Positions 7,606 to 19,028 of a DNA stretch of 64,000 nt are shown piece after piece (the stretch's first letter is position 1; each line of letters opens with the position of its first letter). The notes beneath the pieces were generated by a model. It ran no database searches. It saw nothing but the letters and a program-made list of their open reading frames with translations, and was not told the origin of the DNA. Origin of the DNA: Paracoccaceae bacterium (lineage in GTDB: Bacteria > Pseudomonadota > Alphaproteobacteria > Rhodobacterales > Rhodobacteraceae). The stretch lies in NCBI GenBank assembly GCA_024742455.1, contig JANSYL010000002.1, forward strand, positions 62,001-126,000, in the 5' to 3' direction. Position numbers and translations under genes: made by a program.

Positions 7606-9738
7606 ATGTTCAATATCACCAAGAAAGAGATGCAGTGGGGCGAAGAGACGCTCACACTGGAAACCGGGCGTGTGGCCCGCCAGGCCGATGGGTCCGTGAT
7701 CGCGACACTGGGGGAAACCAGCGTCATGGCGAACGTGACCTTCGCCAAGGAACCGAAACCGGGGCAGGATTTCTTCCCCCTGACGGTTCACTACCAGGAA
7801 AAATACTATGCCGCGGGCAAGGTGCCCGGTGGCTTCTTCAAGCGCGAGGCGCGTCCGACCGAGAAGGAAACGCTGACCGCGCGCCTGATCGACCGTCCGA
7901 TCCGCCCGCTGTTCGTGCCGGGCTTCAAGAACGAAGTGCTGGTGATGTGCACGGTGCTGAGCCACGATCTGGTCAACGATCCCGACATCGTGGCGATGAT
8001 CGCAGCCTCGGCGGCGCTGACCATTTCAGGTGCGCCCTTCACGGGGCCGATCGCAGGGGCCCGCGTGGGCTATGAGGATGGCGAATACATCCTCAACCCC
8101 ACGGTCGACGACATGCAGGACCTGCGCAACAACCCCGATCAGCGCCTCGACCTCGTCGTCGCGGGCACCAAGGACGCCGTCATGATGGTCGAGTCCGAGG
8201 CCTATGAGCTGACCGAGGCTGAAATGCTGGGCGCCGTCACTTTCGCGCATGAACAGATCCAGCCGGTCATCGACCTGATCATCGATCTGGCCGAAGACGC
8301 CGCCAAGGAACCCTTCGACTTCCAGCCCCCCGATTACTCGGCGCTTTACGAGGCCGTGAAATCCGCCGGTGAAAAGCAGATGCGCGATGCCTATGCGATC
8401 ACCGACAAGCTGGAACGTCAGAACGCCGTCTCCGCCGCGAAAGAGGCGATCAAGGCGACCCTGACCGAGGAACAACTGGAAGACCCGAACCTCGGGTCCG
8501 CGCTGAAAAAGCTGGAATCGACTGTTCTGCGCTCGGATGTCGTGAAAAACGGCCGCCGCATCGACGGGCGTGCCCTGGATGAGGTTCGTGACATCGTCTG
8601 CGAAACCAAGGTCCTGCCGCGTACCCATGGCTCGGCACTGTTCACCCGCGGCGAAACCCAGGGGCTGGTCGTGACCACGCTGGGCACGGGCGATGATGAA
8701 CAGATCATCGACGCGCTGCACGGCAATTTCCGTTCGAACTTCCTGTTGCATTACAACTTCCCGCCCTACTCGGTCGGCGAAGCCGGTCGTGTGGGCCCTC
8801 CGGGCCGGCGTGAAATCGGCCACGGGAAACTGGCGTGGCGCGCGCTGCAGGCGGTTCTGCCCGCACCGACCGATTTCCCCTACACCATCCGCGTGGTCTC
8901 CGAGATCACGGAGTCGAATGGTTCGTCCTCGATGGCCTCCGTCTGCGGCGGGTCGCTGTCGATGATGGACGCGGGCGTGCCGCTGAAGGCGCCTGTGGCC
9001 GGTGTGGCCATGGGCCTCGTGCTTGAGGATGACGGCTCCTACGGGATCCTGACCGATATCCTTGGCGACGAGGATCACCTTGGCGACATGGATTTCAAGG
9101 TCGCGGGCACCGAGAACGGGATCACCTCGCTTCAGATGGACATCAAGGTCGCGGGCATCACGCCCGAGATCATGGAAAAAGCCCTGGCCCAGGCCAAGGC
9201 GGGCCGTCTCCACATCCTGGGTGAGATGTCCAAGGCGATCACCGGCGCAGGCGAGTTTTCCGTCCATGCCCCCCGGATCGAAACCATGCAGATCCCGACC
9301 GACAAGATCCGTGAGGTCATCGGCTCGGGCGGCAAGGTCATCCGCGAGATCGTCGAGGTGTCGGGCGCCAAGGTCGACATCAACGACGACGGCATCATCA
9401 AGATCGCCTCGCCCAACGGCGAAGCCATCCAGAAAGCTTACGACATGATCCACTCGATCGTGGCCGAGCCTGAGGAAGGCCAGGTCTACAAGGGCAAGGT
9501 CGTCAAGATCGTCGATTTCGGCGCCTTCGTGAACTTCTTCGGCAAGCGCGACGGGCTGGTGCATGTCAGCCAGATCGAGAACCGCCGCCTGAACCACCCC
9601 TCCGACGTCCTGAAAGAGGGCCAGGAAGTGTGGGTCAAGCTTCTGGGCTTCGACGACCGCGGCAAGGTGCGCCTTGCGATGAAGATGGTCGATCAGGAGA
9701 CCGGCAAGGAAATCGAAAGCGAGGCGGCCACGGACTGA
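7606..9738 (+). CDS. pnp: Polynucleotide phosphorylase (PNPase)
   Basis: A 710-residue protein of normal family length. It has two RNase PH domains (about residues 10-145 and 325-540), an intervening helical domain, a KH domain with its GSGG loop ([15 protein letters not shown] near 570) and a C-terminal S1 domain ([20 protein letters not shown] near 625). It degrades RNA 3' to 5' with phosphate and is a degradosome partner. The catalytic second PH domain has [18 protein letters not shown] and [16 protein letters not shown]. Start ATG follows GGAAACGATAG. It would normally follow rpsO directly. Confidence 0.98.
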   Translation: MFNITKKEMQWGEETLTLETGRVARQADGSVIATLGETSVMANVTFAKEPKPGQDFFPLTVHYQEKYYAAGKVPGGFFKREARPTEKETLTARLIDRPIRPLFVPGFKNEVLVMCTVLSHDLVNDPDIVAMIAASAALTISGAPFTGPIAGARVGYEDGEYILNPTVDDMQDLRNNPDQRLDLVVAGTKDAVMMVESEAYELTEAEMLGAVTFAHEQIQPVIDLIIDLAEDAAKEPFDFQPPDYSALYEAVKSAGEKQMRDAYAITDKLERQNAVSAAKEAIKATLTEEQLEDPNLGSALKKLESTVLRSDVVKNGRRIDGRALDEVRDIVCETKVLPRTHGSALFTRGETQGLVVTTLGTGDDEQIIDALHGNFRSNFLLHYNFPPYSVGEAGRVGPPGRREIGHGKLAWRALQAVLPAPTDFPYTIRVVSEITESNGSSSMASVCGGSLSMMDAGVPLKAPVAGVAMGLVLEDDGSYGILTDILGDEDHLGDMDFKVAGTENGITSLQMDIKVAGITPEIMEKALAQAKAGRLHILGEMSKAITGAGEFSVHAPRIETMQIPTDKIREVIGSGGKVIREIVEVSGAKVDINDDGIIKIASPNGEAIQKAYDMIHSIVAEPEEGQVYKGKVVKIVDFGAFVNFFGKRDGLVHVSQIENRRLNHPSDVLKEGQEVWVKLLGFDDRGKVRLAMKMVDQETGKEIESEAATD

Positions 9739-9767
9739 GGCCGCCCAGTTTTCGCACGGAGATCCGG

Positions 9768-9792
9768 AAGCCCGGCCCCAAGGGTCGGGCTT
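9768..9792 (+). terminator. Rho-independent terminator of pnp
   Basis: AAGCCCG pairs with CGGGCTT around an 11-base loop, and TTTCC follows. It lies 30 bp after the pnp stop. Confidence 0.7.
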
Positions 9793-9910
9793 TCCTTACG
9801 TCTATGTGAACGCCCGCGTCCGCCGGGGGACTTGTCCACACCCCCTCGACCGGGGCAAAACACCGACAGATCGACTCGGCCATCTGCCGGGGACCACGAG
9901 GACGACCGCC

Positions 9911-10534
9911 ATGCTGACCCGCCGCCATTTCATCATCACCAGTGCAACGCTGTTTTCCGGTGCCATCGCGGCGCCTGCCATCGCGCAGGACAATGTCGAG
10001 TTCGACATGAGCGTGACGCGCCCCGACCCCGACCCCAATTCGAACAACCCTTGGGGTCTGCATCCGCGCTTCATGCCCACCCGGGTGCAGCACAATCCCG
10101 GCATGCGCGCGGGCGATATCCATGTCGATGCGGTGGCGAAATACCTCTACCATATCGGCGATGACGGCACCGCGATGCGCTACGGCGTGGCCATCGGGCG
10201 GCGCGGTCTTTACGTGCCGGGCACCTTCCGGATCGGGCGCAAGGCGGAATGGCCGTCCTGGACGCCGACCGCCAACATGATCGCCCGCGAACCCGAGATC
10301 TACGCGCAATTCGCCGATGGCGTGCCCGGCGGTCCGGAAAACCCGCTCGGCGCGCGGGCCTTCTATCTCTATACCGGCGGGCGCGACACCTACCTGCGCA
10401 TCCACGGCACACCGCAGCCCTGGTCGATCGGCACCTCGGCCTCGTCGGGCTGCGTGCGGATGGTCAACGCGCATGTCATCGACCTCTACGAAAACGTCCA
10501 GGTCGGCGCGACGGCGCATCTCTACCCCGCCTGA
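9911..10534 (+). CDS. Exported L,D-transpeptidase (YkuD domain)
   Basis: A 207-residue protein. The N-terminus MLTRRHFIITSATLFSGAIA is a Tat-like or twin-Arg signal ending AIAQ, so it acts in the periplasm. The YkuD catalytic motif is complete: His165 in IHGTPQPWSIG and the nucleophile Cys181 in SSGCVRM. Enzymes of this family form 3-3 crosslinks in peptidoglycan or attach proteins to it. The true start is 9911; the frame is open further upstream but has no family sequence. It converges on the peroxiredoxin gene. Confidence 0.9.
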   Translation: MLTRRHFIITSATLFSGAIAAPAIAQDNVEFDMSVTRPDPDPNSNNPWGLHPRFMPTRVQHNPGMRAGDIHVDAVAKYLYHIGDDGTAMRYGVAIGRRGLYVPGTFRIGRKAEWPSWTPTANMIAREPEIYAQFADGVPGGPENPLGARAFYLYTGGRDTYLRIHGTPQPWSIGTSASSGCVRMVNAHVIDLYENVQVGATAHLYPA

Positions 10535-10551
10535 AGATGTGAAAACTGAAA

Positions 10552-10575
10552 ACGCCCCGGAGATGGCCGGGGCGT
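10552..10575. terminator. Bidirectional terminator between the L,D-transpeptidase and peroxiredoxin genes
   Basis: ACGCCCCGG and CCGGGGCGT pair perfectly over 9 bp with a 6-base loop. The A-rich left flank (GAAAACTGAA) gives a U-tract on the minus strand, so it serves the peroxiredoxin gene best. Confidence 0.75.
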
Positions 10576-10606
10576 CATTCGTTGCGCAGAACCGGGGCTC
10601 ACCCGC

Positions 10607-11260
10607 TCACGACAGCAGCTTCGCCATCCGCAGGTAGGGCAGCTTGGTGTCGATTGCGCCGTATTTGGCAATCGCATCCGCATCGCTGACCGCGACCGGC
10701 ACCACCACGTCCTGCCCCGGCACCCAATCGGCGGGCGTCGCCACGTTTTCCCTGGCCGAGGTCTGCAACGCATCCACGGCGCGCAGCACTTCGGCGAAAT
10801 TCCGGCCTACCGTCATCGGGTAGGTCATGCTGAGCTTCAGCGTCTTGTCCGGCCCGATGATGAAGACCGACCGCACCGTGGCACTGTCGGCGGGCGTGCG
10901 ACCGTCGGGCAGATACGCCTCGGCGGGCAGCATGTCGAAGGCTTTCGACACTTCCAGCCCGGCATCGGCGATGATCGGGAACCCGGCCCTGGCCCCGCCC
11001 ACCGTTTCGATATCGCCCTTCCATTTCACGTGATCCTCGACCCCGTCGACGGACACGCCGATCACCTTGACGCCGCGCTTTTCCCATTCATCGGCAAGCC
11101 GGGCCACCGCGCCGAACTCGGTGGTGCAAACCGGCGTGAAATCCTTGGGGTGGGAAAACAGGATCGCCCAGTTGTCGCCCACGAAATCATGCAGGGTGAA
11201 ACTGCCCTGGTCGGTTTCGACGGTCAGGTTCGGGATGGTGTCATTGATGCGCAAGGCCAT
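10607..11260 (-). CDS. 1-Cys peroxiredoxin (Prx6 type)
   Basis: A 217-residue thiol peroxidase. The peroxidatic Cys45 sits in HPKDFTPVCTTEFG, the Prx6-class active site, and the long C-terminal extension (ENVATPADWVPGQDVVVP) is typical of this class. It reduces hydrogen peroxide and alkyl hydroperoxides in the cytoplasm. No resolving Cys is visible, so reduction by glutathione or another thiol is expected. AAAGGGGCTGAC precedes the ATG at 11260. It diverges from the aldehyde dehydrogenase gene with a 224-bp shared upstream region. Confidence 0.93.
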   Translation of the reverse strand: MALRINDTIPNLTVETDQGSFTLHDFVGDNWAILFSHPKDFTPVCTTEFGAVARLADEWEKRGVKVIGVSVDGVEDHVKWKGDIETVGGARAGFPIIADAGLEVSKAFDMLPAEAYLPDGRTPADSATVRSVFIIGPDKTLKLSMTYPMTVGRNFAEVLRAVDALQTSARENVATPADWVPGQDVVVPVAVSDADAIAKYGAIDTKLPYLRMAKLLS

Positions 11261-11484
11261 GTCAGCCCCTTTCGGTAAAATTCTCGGACACCTCCCAGAT
11301 AGGCAATGACGGGTCCGGTTGCACGGGGGCGGCTGGCCGGAACGGGCGAAAAAGACCACCGGTCCAGCGCCACCCCCTGCCCGGCGAAACGGGCGTTCGC
11401 GACACTGCGACGGGGCGGAACACTGGGCCTTGCACGCACCGGTCCCGCCTGTCACCGTCACGCCGGATTCAGGGAGACGAGACC

Positions 11485-12918
11485 ATGCAACACAGCACGG
11501 AATTCTATATCAACGGCGCCTGGACGCCTCCGGCCACCCCCCGACCCTTCGATGTTATCGACCCCTCGACCGAAGAGGTCTGTGCCCGGATCTCGCTGGG
11601 CGACCAGGCCGATACCGACGCCGCCGTTACCGCCGCCAAGGCCGCCTTCGAGGGCTGGTCGCAGACCACGCCCGCCGAGCGCATCGCCTATGTTGAAAAG
11701 CTTCTGACCGCCTACGAGGCGCGGGCCGAGGACCTCGCGCGGGCGATCAGCATGGAAATGGGCGCCCCCATCGACCTGTCGCGCCAGCAACAGGTCACCT
11801 CGGGCACCTGGCACATGAACGGATTCCTGCGCGCCGCGCGCGATTTCCAATGGGAACACCCGCTGGGTGACTGGGCCCCGGGCGAGATGATCCTGCACGA
11901 ACCCATCGGGGTCTGCGCGCTGATCACGCCCTGGAACTGGCCGATGAACCAGATCGTGCTCAAGGTGGTGCCGGCGCTTCTGGCGGGGTGCACGATGGTG
12001 CTGAAACCCTCGGAAATCGCGCCGCTGTCGGGCGTCGTCTTTGCCGAGATCATCGATGAAATCGGCCTGCCTAGGGGCGTGTTCAACATGGTCAACGGCG
12101 ATGGCGCGGGCGTGGGCAGCCAGCTGTCGGCGCACCCCGATGTCGACATGGTGTCCTTTACCGGGTCCACGCGGGCCGGGCGGCTGATCACCAAGGCAGG
12201 CGCTGACACGATCAAGCGCGTCAGCCTCGAACTGGGTGGCAAGGGCGCCAACGTCATCTTCGCCGATGCCGATGAAAAGGCCGTCAAAAGCGGGGTTATC
12301 CGCTGCTTCCGTAACACCGGCCAATCCTGCAACGCCCCCTCGCGCATGCTGGTCGAACGCAGCCGCTATGACCAGGCCGTCGAACAGGCCGCCGAAACCG
12401 CCGCCAAGATCACCGTTGGACCCGCCAGCGAGGAAGGCCGCCATATCGGCCCCGCCGTCAGCGAGGCGCAGTTCGACAAGATCCAGGGGTTGATCCAGAC
12501 CGGCATCGACGAAGGCGCGCGGCTGGTTGCGGGCGGCACCGGACGGCCCGAGAACCTGAACCGGGGCTTCTACATCCGCCCGACCGTCTTTGCCGACGTG
12601 ACGCCGGACATGACGATCTACCGCGAGGAGATTTTCGGCCCGGTCCTGTCGATCCTGCCCTTCGACACGGAGGATGAGGCTGTCCGCATCGCCAATGACA
12701 CCGAATACGGTCTGACCAATTACATTCAGACCGAAGATACCGAGAAACGCCGCCGCGTGGCGCGGCGGGTGCGTTCGGGCATGGTCGAAACCAATGGCAA
12801 GGGCTTTGCCCAGGGCTCGCCCTTCGGCGGCTACAAGCAATCGGGCAACGGGCGCGAGGGCGGCACCTTCGGCCTGCACGAATTCCTCGAGACCAAGGCC
12901 GTCAGCGGCTGGGATTGA
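11485..12918 (+). CDS. NAD(P)-dependent aldehyde dehydrogenase
   Basis: A 477-residue cytoplasmic enzyme with all ALDH-superfamily signatures. The nucleotide-binding motif FTGSTRAGRLI is near residue 217, the general-base Glu249 is in LELGGKGAN, and the nucleophile Cys282 is in NTGQSCNAPS. PWNWPMNQI and FGGYKQSGNGREGG are also present. It oxidises an aldehyde to the acid; the substrate cannot be told from sequence and no pathway partners are adjacent. The start follows GGGAGACGAGACC. Normal length, no defect seen. Confidence 0.93.
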   Translation: MQHSTEFYINGAWTPPATPRPFDVIDPSTEEVCARISLGDQADTDAAVTAAKAAFEGWSQTTPAERIAYVEKLLTAYEARAEDLARAISMEMGAPIDLSRQQQVTSGTWHMNGFLRAARDFQWEHPLGDWAPGEMILHEPIGVCALITPWNWPMNQIVLKVVPALLAGCTMVLKPSEIAPLSGVVFAEIIDEIGLPRGVFNMVNGDGAGVGSQLSAHPDVDMVSFTGSTRAGRLITKAGADTIKRVSLELGGKGANVIFADADEKAVKSGVIRCFRNTGQSCNAPSRMLVERSRYDQAVEQAAETAAKITVGPASEEGRHIGPAVSEAQFDKIQGLIQTGIDEGARLVAGGTGRPENLNRGFYIRPTVFADVTPDMTIYREEIFGPVLSILPFDTEDEAVRIANDTEYGLTNYIQTEDTEKRRRVARRVRSGMVETNGKGFAQGSPFGGYKQSGNGREGGTFGLHEFLETKAVSGWD

Positions 12919-13070
12919 CCGGACATGGGCGGCGGGTCATCGCCGCCGCCCGCCTTGCCGGTTTCGCTGCAAACTCGGGCACGCGCGAAAAACGACTGGT
13001 AACGCCCGCCCCATAGGCTAAATGCCCGATATCGCGTTTTCGGGCGCTTCAGCTATGGCAGGGCAGATGC

Positions 13071-13835
13071 ATGACCCCCCAGGCCAAAACCCCGCACGCC
13101 TCGGTCGTGCTGATCCTTGGCAGCGGCCCCAACGCGGTGGCCGCGCGCGACTGGCCCCGGGCGCCCTTCGACCGGATCGTGGCGATCAATAATGCCCATC
13201 TTCTGCGGCCTGACTGGGACGTCTCGATCTTCCCCGAGGATTTTCCGGCCGACCGCCGCGCCCGTCCCCGCAGGGACCAGCGGCTTGTCGAGGCGGCCGA
13301 TTTCGTGCCCGCGCAGAACCGGTTCGGCGGCTTCGTCTATGCCGGGGGAACCATGGCTTTCACCGCGGGCTACTGGGTGCTCGATGCGCTGCGCCCGAAG
13401 GTGATGGCCTTTCTGGGCTGTGACATGGTCTACCCCGACAAGGGCAGGACCCATTTCTACGGCACCGGCACCGCCGATCCCCTGCGTGACGACATCACCC
13501 TGCAATCGCTCGAGGCGAAATCGGCCCGCCTCGCACTTCTGGCCGCCGAACAGGGCTGCGCCTGTGTGAACCTGTCGGCCGATGACAGTCGGCTGGTCTT
13601 CCCGAGGGCCACGCCGATGGATGTCGGCGGCATGGTCCCTTTGACGCCCGATCGGCCCAGCCTGCAAGCCGCGCTCAGCACCGAGACGGAACTGGGCTAT
13701 CACGTGCCCTCGGGCAAATACTGGCAAGAGGCGGATCGCTTTGACGCGGACAAGCTTGCCGCGATAGACGCGCTCTGGCTCGATGCCTTTGCCGCGACAG
13801 GGCGCGCCGACGCGCCAAAACGGTGCGTCGCCTGA
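13071..13835 (+). CDS. Conserved-type hypothetical protein with N-terminal GSGPN loop
   Basis: A protein of 254 residues that I do not recognise with confidence. It begins with a hydrophobic strand and glycine loop (VVLILGSGPNAV, residues 12-23). Then come RIVAINNAHLLRPDW, a GGTMAFTAGYWVLDAL helix, and FLGCDMVYPDKGRTHFYGTG near 120. This layout (an N-terminal loop, then an AINNA strand and a GCDM...THFYG block) recalls sugar-nucleotide or sialyltransferase-like folds that work on surface glycans, but that is only a resemblance. No signal peptide. It stands alone, converging on the pseudouridine synthase gene. Confidence 0.6.
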   Translation: MTPQAKTPHASVVLILGSGPNAVAARDWPRAPFDRIVAINNAHLLRPDWDVSIFPEDFPADRRARPRRDQRLVEAADFVPAQNRFGGFVYAGGTMAFTAGYWVLDALRPKVMAFLGCDMVYPDKGRTHFYGTGTADPLRDDITLQSLEAKSARLALLAAEQGCACVNLSADDSRLVFPRATPMDVGGMVPLTPDRPSLQAALSTETELGYHVPSGKYWQEADRFDADKLAAIDALWLDAFAATGRADAPKRCVA

Positions 13836-13838
13836 CCC

Positions 13839-14543
13839 CTAGAACGGCGCAGGCGCCCGAAAGCTCATGCCGCGCCCGCCCTCCGGGTGGCGCAGCTTCA
13901 GGCTTTCGGCATGCAACATCAGACGCGGAAACTCCAGGGCCGAGCCCGTCGCATAGAACGGATCCCCCAGGATCGGATGCCCGATCTCCTTCATGTGGAC
14001 CCGCAACTGGTGCGACCGCCCGGTTTTCGGCATCAGCCGCACCCGGGTTGTCCCTTCCTCGACCCGCACCCGGCGCCAATCGGTCTGGGCCGGTTTGCCG
14101 GTCTCGAAATTCACATGCTGGCGCGGGCGGTTCGGCCAGTCGACGATCAGGGGCAGGTCTATATGCCCCTCCTTCTCGGCCATCTCGCCCCAGACCCGGG
14201 CCAGATAGACCTTTTTTACCTGCCGTTTCTCGAACTGCAGCCCCAGGTGCCGCTGCGCCTGCGGGGTGCGGGCAAAAACCATGACGCCCGAGGTGTCCAT
14301 ATCAAGCCGGTGCACCAGGAGCGCCTCGGGGAACGCCGCCTGCAGCCGTGCCATCAGGCAATCGGACAGGTGATCGCCCTTTCCCGGCACCGACAACAGA
14401 CCTGCGGGCTTGTTCACGACGATCAGCGCGTGATCCTCATGGATCAGGTCCAGCGGCGTATCAGGCGGGGCATAGATGAAATCCGGGTTCGGCCCGGGCG
14501 CATCGTTCAAGTCAGGCTCAATGGCCGGGGTTCGATGCGTCAA
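13839..14543 (-). CDS. RluA-family pseudouridine synthase
   Basis: About 234 residues. The catalytic motif HRLDMDTSGVMVFA contains the nucleophilic Asp, and VVNKPAGLLSVPG near the start plus TGRSHQLRVHMKEIGHPILGD near the end are RluA-family signatures. No S4 domain is present. It modifies uridine in rRNA or tRNA; which site is unclear. No ATG fits. A TTG at 14543 has GAAGGCGG before it and overlaps the end of the DUF1244 gene by 26 bases; a TTG at 14510 is the alternative. The overlap implies translational coupling. Confidence 0.85.
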   Translation of the reverse strand: MTHRTPAIEPDLNDAPGPNPDFIYAPPDTPLDLIHEDHALIVVNKPAGLLSVPGKGDHLSDCLMARLQAAFPEALLVHRLDMDTSGVMVFARTPQAQRHLGLQFEKRQVKKVYLARVWGEMAEKEGHIDLPLIVDWPNRPRQHVNFETGKPAQTDWRRVRVEEGTTRVRLMPKTGRSHQLRVHMKEIGHPILGDPFYATGSALEFPRLMLHAESLKLRHPEGGRGMSFRAPAPF

Positions 14544-14814
14544 AGGCCGCCTTCTGCGCCGCGCTCGCCTCGGTCTGATACTTCGCCTTCCAATCGTCAT
14601 AGGGCATGCCGTAGACGATCTCGCGCGCGTCCTCCTTCGACATCTCGACCCCCTTCTCCGCCGCCGCCTCACCGTACCAGCGGCTCAGGCAGTTCCGGCA
14701 GAATCCCGTCAGGTTCATCATGTCGATATTCTGCACATCCGTCCGCTCGCCCAGATGCTGCAGCAGGCGGCGAAAGGTGGCGGCTTCCAGTTCCAGGCGG
14801 GTCTGATCATCCAT
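14518..14814 (-). CDS. DUF1244 protein
   Basis: A 98-residue cytoplasmic protein of the DUF1244 (SMc04008-like) family, found widely in proteobacteria. Characteristic parts are FRRLLQHLGERTDVQNIDMM, NLTGFCRNCLSRWY with its Cys-x-x-Cys, and YGMPYDDWKAKYQ. Its role is unknown. GGGAGCCGCGCG precedes the ATG. It is the middle gene of a likely operon: N-formylglutamate amidohydrolase upstream (24 bp gap) and RluA-type synthase downstream (overlap). Confidence 0.9.
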   Translation of the reverse strand: MDDQTRLELEAATFRRLLQHLGERTDVQNIDMMNLTGFCRNCLSRWYGEAAAEKGVEMSKEDAREIVYGMPYDDWKAKYQTEASAAQKAAFDASNPGH

Positions 14815-14838
14815 CGCGCGGCTCCCTTGGCTGATGGA

Positions 14839-15591
14839 TCAGACCTGTGCAATCCGCAGCGCCGCGTCAAGCATCGGTGCAAGCCTGAGGCCCCAGGCGC
14901 GCTGATCCCCGGGCGTTTCGATCAGGTCGTTGCGGACCTCGATCAACACATGCGGGCGGCCCGGCTGCACCCCGTGCCGGTCCAGCGCATCGCCCGGCAG
15001 GTGCCCGGAATAGGGCTGGTTGTCGCCCACGCAGAGGTCGTCTTCGGCATTCAGCCGCGCCAGAAGCGGCAGCGCCAGCCGCGTGTCGCCAGCGTAAAGC
15101 ACGCCGACATGCCAGGGCCGGGGTGCGCGCCCGCGCAATTGCCGGGTAAAGCTGTGGATCGCGACCACCGCCGGGGCGCGCCGCGCCGCGATCAACCGCC
15201 CGACTGCGGCATGGTAGGGCCGGTGATAAAGCGTCAGCCGACGCTCAAGCTCGGCCGCATCGACATGCCGGTTCGCGGGAATGATCGATCCGTCATAAAC
15301 CCGCATCAGCAGCGTCGGGTCATCCTCCCCCCGGTTGGGGTCGATCACCAGCCGCGAGAAACTGGCCGATACCAGCGGGCTGTCCAGCGCCTCGGCCAGC
15401 GCCCGCGCCACGCCCAGAGCGCCGGGATCATAGGCGATATGGCGGGCCATGTCCTCGGGCGGCAGGCCCAGATCGCCCCCGGCGATATCCTCGGGCACCC
15501 GGTTCGTCGCGTGATCGCAGGTGATCACCCAGCGCCCCTGCCGCGCCTCGCCCTCGATCTCGAATGCCGCCTGACGCAGCTCCGCCGTCAT
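14839..15591 (-). CDS. N-formylglutamate amidohydrolase family protein
   Basis: A 250-residue protein of the N-formylglutamate amidohydrolase family (hutG type). It has the metal-site region WVITCDHATNRVPEDI near residue 24, FSRLVIDPNR near 80, VVAIHSFTRQLRGR near 138 and VLIEVRNDLI near 205. Members hydrolyse N-formyl- or related N-acyl-glutamate, but many act on unknown amides. No hut genes are nearby, so a histidine-degradation role is unsupported. The start at 15591 (MTAELRQAAFEIEG) is chosen over longer options because the upstream residues are low-complexity and unrelated. Confidence 0.85.
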   Translation of the reverse strand: MTAELRQAAFEIEGEARQGRWVITCDHATNRVPEDIAGGDLGLPPEDMARHIAYDPGALGVARALAEALDSPLVSASFSRLVIDPNRGEDDPTLLMRVYDGSIIPANRHVDAAELERRLTLYHRPYHAAVGRLIAARRAPAVVAIHSFTRQLRGRAPRPWHVGVLYAGDTRLALPLLARLNAEDDLCVGDNQPYSGHLPGDALDRHGVQPGRPHVLIEVRNDLIETPGDQRAWGLRLAPMLDAALRIAQV

Positions 15592-15751
15592 TCCCGTGTT
15601 ACCTTTTGGTGATCCGCCAAAAGGGAATAGGCGCTCGGCCATTGCTTGGCCAGAGCCGCTGCGCGGTTGCCGGGGGCCGGTGGGTGCGGCATAGTTTTTC
15701 AAAGGCGGGCCCAGACCTGCCGGTCACGGGGCACCCAGGGGGCAGATCACC

Positions 15752-17196
<1,445 letters not shown>

Positions 17197-17200
<4 letters not shown>

Positions 17201-17442
17201 ACACGGGTCTGGGCGTCGACCCCGACATCCTGATCGTGCTCGCGACGCTGGTGACGATCTTCGCGTTTTCCTCGGCGCTGGCGGGGTGGGTCTCGGGGCG
17301 GCTCGCCGCTGTGGCCACCCTGTCGCTCGGCATCGGCATCGGGCTTTTCGCCTTCGTTCACATGCAACTGCCCGGGGGCCTGACCCCGGTGGCGGTCCCG
17401 CTTGCCTTCATCAATGTCGCCGCGATGATCCTGGGCAACTGA
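17197..17442 (+). CDS. Small membrane protein downstream of pyk
   Basis: An 81-residue protein with hydrophobic segments at about residues 10-34 and 36-55 and a third moderately hydrophobic stretch at the C-terminus. It is therefore an inner-membrane protein of two or three helices. It is coupled to pyk by a 4-base overlap. I do not recognise a family and propose no function. The coupling makes it a real gene rather than a chance frame. Confidence 0.7.
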
Positions 17443-17559
17443 CGCCCCTCTGGACAGGCCCGCGAAACCCGCCTATACGCCGCGCTTCCAACGGTGCGTC
17501 CGGCCGAAACGGCATGCCGAGATGCGCCCGAACCGACCCCGAAGATCGAGGAGACGGAA

Positions 17560-17760
17560 ATGCCGAAGATGAAGACGAAGTCGAGCGCGAAAAAGCGCTT
17601 CAAGGTGACGGGCACCGGCAAGGTTGTCGCGGCACAGGCCGGCAAGCGGCACGGGATGATCAAGCGGACGAACAAGTTCCTCCGCAATGCGCGGGGGACG
17701 ACAGTTCTGTCTGAACCCGATCAGAAGATCGCCAAGTCCTACATGCCCTACGACCGCTGA
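17560..17760 (+). CDS. rpmI: 50S ribosomal protein L35
   Basis: A 66-residue, strongly basic protein with the L35 pattern: [38 protein letters not shown] and the C-terminal YMPYDR. GAGGAGACGGAA supplies the ribosome-binding site. It is followed 12 bp later by rplT. infC, often upstream of this pair, is not here. Confidence 0.97.
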   Translation: MPKMKTKSSAKKRFKVTGTGKVVAAQAGKRHGMIKRTNKFLRNARGTTVLSEPDQKIAKSYMPYDR

Positions 17761-17772
17761 GGAGGCCCGGAT

Positions 17773-18132
17773 ATGCCCCGTACCAAAGGTGGAACCGTCA
17801 CCCATCGCCGCCACAAGAAGGTCCTGGACCAGGCCAAGGGTTATTACGGCGCACGCAGCCGCAATTTCCGCACCGCCACCCAGGCCGTCGACAAGGCCAA
17901 CCAATACGCCACACGCGACCGCAAGGCGCGCAAGCGCACCTTCCGCGCCCTGTGGATCCAGCGCATCAACGCCGCCGTGCGGATGCATGACGAAAGCCTG
18001 ACCTATTCGCGCTTCATCAACGGCCTGGCAAAAGCCGGGATCGAGGTGGACCGCAAGGTTCTGGCCGACCTGGCCGTGCATGAACCCGACGCGTTCGGCA
18101 TGATCGTGGCCCAGGCCAAAGCCGCACTCTGA
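17773..18132 (+). CDS. rplT: 50S ribosomal protein L20
   Basis: A 119-residue protein with the standard L20 sequence: [38 protein letters not shown] and [18 protein letters not shown]. It is needed early in 50S assembly and binds 23S rRNA. GGAGGCCCGGAT precedes the ATG. It forms an operon with rpmI and ends at a clear terminator. Confidence 0.98.
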   Translation: MPRTKGGTVTHRRHKKVLDQAKGYYGARSRNFRTATQAVDKANQYATRDRKARKRTFRALWIQRINAAVRMHDESLTYSRFINGLAKAGIEVDRKVLADLAVHEPDAFGMIVAQAKAAL

Positions 18133-18155
18133 GCGCAGCGCTACGCAGCAACGAC

Positions 18156-18177
18156 ACGGCCGCCTTCGGGCGGTCGT
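18156..18177 (+). terminator. Rho-independent terminator of rpmI-rplT
   Basis: A 9-bp stem (ACGGCCGCC with GGCGGTCGT, one G-T pair) is capped by a TTCG tetraloop and followed by TTTCATTT. It lies 23 bp after rplT. Confidence 0.8.
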
Positions 18178-18238
18178 TTTCATTTCCGCACTCTGCACAG
18201 GGCGGCTAGGGTGGCGCAAAGCGGATGCGAAGGCCCCC

Positions 18239-18964
18239 ATGACCTGGTTCAAAGACTATCTCAGCCGCACCGACGACCGCCTGTTGATGAAATGGACGCA
18301 CTACTTCGACGTCTATGAGCGGGAGTTCACCCGCTTCCGCGCCAGCCCCATTTCCTTCCTCGAAATCGGTGTCTTCAAGGGCGGCTCGATCCCCATGTGG
18401 AAATCCTATTTCCACAACGACGCGCGCCTCACCTTTCTCGATATCGACCCCGATTGTGCCCGCCATGCCGACCCCGGCACCACGGTCGAGATCGGCAAGC
18501 AGGCCGACCCGGAAACTCTGGCCCGCCTCGCCGCCACCCACGGCCCCTTCGACCTGATCCTCGACGATGGCAGCCATGTGAACGCGCACCAGATCGCCAG
18601 TTTCAACGCCCTCTGGCCCCATATCGCCGAGGGCGGGCTTTATGTGGTCGAGGATTGCCACACCTCCTACTGGCCCGGTTTCGGCGGCGGCTATCGGAAC
18701 GAGGCGAGCTTCATCGAATTCGCCAAGCGCAAACTCGACGCGATGCATTCCTGGTATACGGACCAGGACGACCTGTTCCCCTTCGACCCCATCGCCGAAC
18801 AGCTCCACAGCGTGCGCTTCTACGATTCCATCACCGTCTTCGAGAAACGCAAATCCCAGCCCCCCACCGCCGTCACCTCGCAGAACGGCAACGTGCAGCT
18901 GTCGCGCCGCGCGCTGGAAATCCGGGGGCGCAAATCGGCCTTTGCCGGCAAGGACGGGACCTGA
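18239..18964 (+). CDS. Class I SAM-dependent methyltransferase-like protein
   Basis: A 241-residue protein with a Rossmann-type methyltransferase core. [15 protein letters not shown] (residues 40-54) is the SAM-binding motif [10 protein letters not shown] the acidic motif II strand, and [15 protein letters not shown] (about 103) resembles the metal-dependent sugar O-methyltransferases and cephalosporin-hydroxylase-like enzymes. [20 protein letters not shown] completes the pattern. The substrate is unknown; small-sugar or natural-product O-methylation is usual in this group. It is alone between rplT and pheS. Confidence 0.8.
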   Translation: MTWFKDYLSRTDDRLLMKWTHYFDVYEREFTRFRASPISFLEIGVFKGGSIPMWKSYFHNDARLTFLDIDPDCARHADPGTTVEIGKQADPETLARLAATHGPFDLILDDGSHVNAHQIASFNALWPHIAEGGLYVVEDCHTSYWPGFGGGYRNEASFIEFAKRKLDAMHSWYTDQDDLFPFDPIAEQLHSVRFYDSITVFEKRKSQPPTAVTSQNGNVQLSRRALEIRGRKSAFAGKDGT

Positions 18965-19028
18965 GCCGCGCTTGCAATCGGGCGGCTCTGTGGTAGCTGA
19001 GCCTGCGGTATTTGCAGGAGACGGACCC

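Noticed and set aside
8026-9597. Long minus-strand frame (523 codons) rich in Asp, His and Gly
   Set aside because: It is fully antisense to pnp, has no family sequence and reflects GC-rich codon structure.
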